In this document: positions 63,489-64,000 of the stretch, one piece after another
How the letters are laid out: the number at the start of each line of letters is the position of its first letter
Position numbering within the stretch: position 1 is the first letter of the stretch
Source of the DNA: Proruminimicrobium sp963666965
Lineage (GTDB): Bacteria; Elusimicrobiota; Endomicrobiia; Endomicrobiales; Endomicrobiaceae
Length of the DNA: 64,000 nucleotides
Direction of reading: 5' to 3'
Assembly (NCBI GenBank): GCA_963666965.1
Contig: OY762939.1
Location: 868,001 to 932,000 of the forward strand
The notes under the pieces: model-generated
What the model was told of the DNA's origin: nothing
Databases searched by the model: none
The model's input: only the letters and a program-made list of their open reading frames with translations
Made by a program: the position numbers and the translations under genes

Positions 63489-64000
63489 TGAAAGGCATAT
63501 TATACGCAGTTCCAACTCCTATAGGCAATCTTGAAGATATTACTTTAAGAGCGGTAAGAGTTTTAAAAGAATGCGATTTAGTTGTGTGCGAAGATACAAG
63601 GCAGACAATAAAACTCTTGTCTCATCTTCAGATATCAAAACAGCTTGTAAGTTTTTACACTCAGAACCAGCTCAGAAAAATTCCTCAGATAATATCAATG
63701 CTTGAACAGGGCAAAAATATTGCTCTTGTTTCAGACTCCGGAACTCCCGCAATATCAGATCCCGGCTATTATCTTATCAAAGAGGCCGTCGAAAAAAATA
63801 TTACGGTTATATCTCTGCCGGGCCCGTGCGCTCTTACCACTGCGCTTGTAGGTTCCGGACTTCCTACCGATTCTTTTATTTTTTTGGGATTTTTGAGAAA
63901 AAAAACAGGCAAAATGAAAAAAGAACTGCTTGAAGCAAAGTCCGTCAATAAAACTATTATATTTTATGAATCTCCTCACAGAATTTTAAAAACTCTTGAA
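63488..64000 (+). CDS. rsmI: 16S rRNA (cytidine1402-2'-O)-methyltransferase RsmI (3' partial)
   Basis: 171 codons up to the window end, with no stop reached. LYAVPTPIGNLEDITLRAVRVL is the N-terminal signature of this tetrapyrrole-methylase-fold family. CEDTRQT, SDSGTPAISDPGY, LPGPCALTTALVGSGLP and FYESPHRI follow. RsmI and RsmH (also in the window) modify the same base of 16S rRNA. The ATG shares one base with the upstream stop, so translation is probably coupled. Confidence 0.94.
   Translation, partial: MKGILYAVPTPIGNLEDITLRAVRVLKECDLVVCEDTRQTIKLLSHLQISKQLVSFYTQNQLRKIPQIISMLEQGKNIALVSDSGTPAISDPGYYLIKEAVEKNITVISLPGPCALTTALVGSGLPTDSFIFLGFLRKKTGKMKKELLEAKSVNKTIIFYESPHRILKTLE

Overview
The window is AT-rich, densely packed bacterial chromosome with no phage, insertion sequence, integron or CRISPR array that I could see. 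The genome is of a diderm (Gram-negative type) bacterium: it encodes a TolC-like outer-membrane channel, a meso-diaminopimelate-type MurE and a sphingolipid-type biosynthesis cluster. Promoters fit the sigma-70 consensus closely, and two of the three tRNA genes do not encode their CCA end. Gene content and style (giant secreted-looking protein, GH57 with DUF4912, HypA/HypF, low GC) made me think of Elusimicrobiota, perhaps an Endomicrobium relative. That placement is inference from gene content only.

Layout. (1) 1-14409 is one open reading frame of about 4,800 residues. It is cut at its 5' end by the window and ends with a stop codon. It contains a ChaN/Tiki-like N-terminal domain, two CPBP (CAAX-protease-type) membrane domains, a low-molecular-weight tyrosine phosphatase domain, two phosphohistidine swivel domains and two PEP-synthase-type ATP-grasp domains. 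Its two halves are an internal duplication, and it is the most unusual object here. (2) 14514-16490: ychF and ribF. (3) 16493-21145: a strong promoter, tRNA-Leu and a CAU-anticodon tRNA, followed 15 bases later by an SDR reductase, a serine-palmitoyltransferase-like enzyme and a GNAT-like protein. Together these three match the bacterial ceramide pathway. rfbB follows. (4) 21175-23779, minus strand: hypA-hypF. (5) 23933-25381: a GT39-type membrane glycosyltransferase. (6) 25388-39029, minus strand: a long division/cell-wall cluster in transcription order tauE-like, rsmH, ftsL, ftsI, murE, murF, mraY, murD, ftsW, murG, surE, uvrB. (7) 39043-41575, minus strand: RNase P RNA, a zinc-ribbon coiled-coil protein, nth and a suhB-like gene. 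(8) 41863-43251: an orphan B12-binding-type radical SAM gene. A bidirectional terminator and tRNA-Asp (minus strand) follow.

(9) 43518-52972 is a ten-gene nucleotide operon: purC, a tandem-domain purS, purL, purQ, a small cysteine-rich membrane protein, purD, purE, pyrR, pyrB, pyrC, then a strong terminator. (10) 53095-57317: a TolC/MacA/MacB-type efflux system. (11) pyrK, convergent with the minus-strand nadC-rsmE-mtaB operon. (12) 61015-64000: a DUF4912 protein, a GH57 glycogen-branching enzyme and the 5' part of rsmI.

Most of the window is housekeeping: nucleotide synthesis, murein precursors, rRNA and tRNA modification and DNA repair. The candidates for new biology are the giant protein, the ceramide-type cluster placed behind tRNA genes, the tandem PurS, the fused pur-pyr operon that carries PyrR without an attenuator-sized gap, the endonuclease III with one iron-sulfur cysteine replaced by histidine, and the terminator-like hairpin in the suhB leader.
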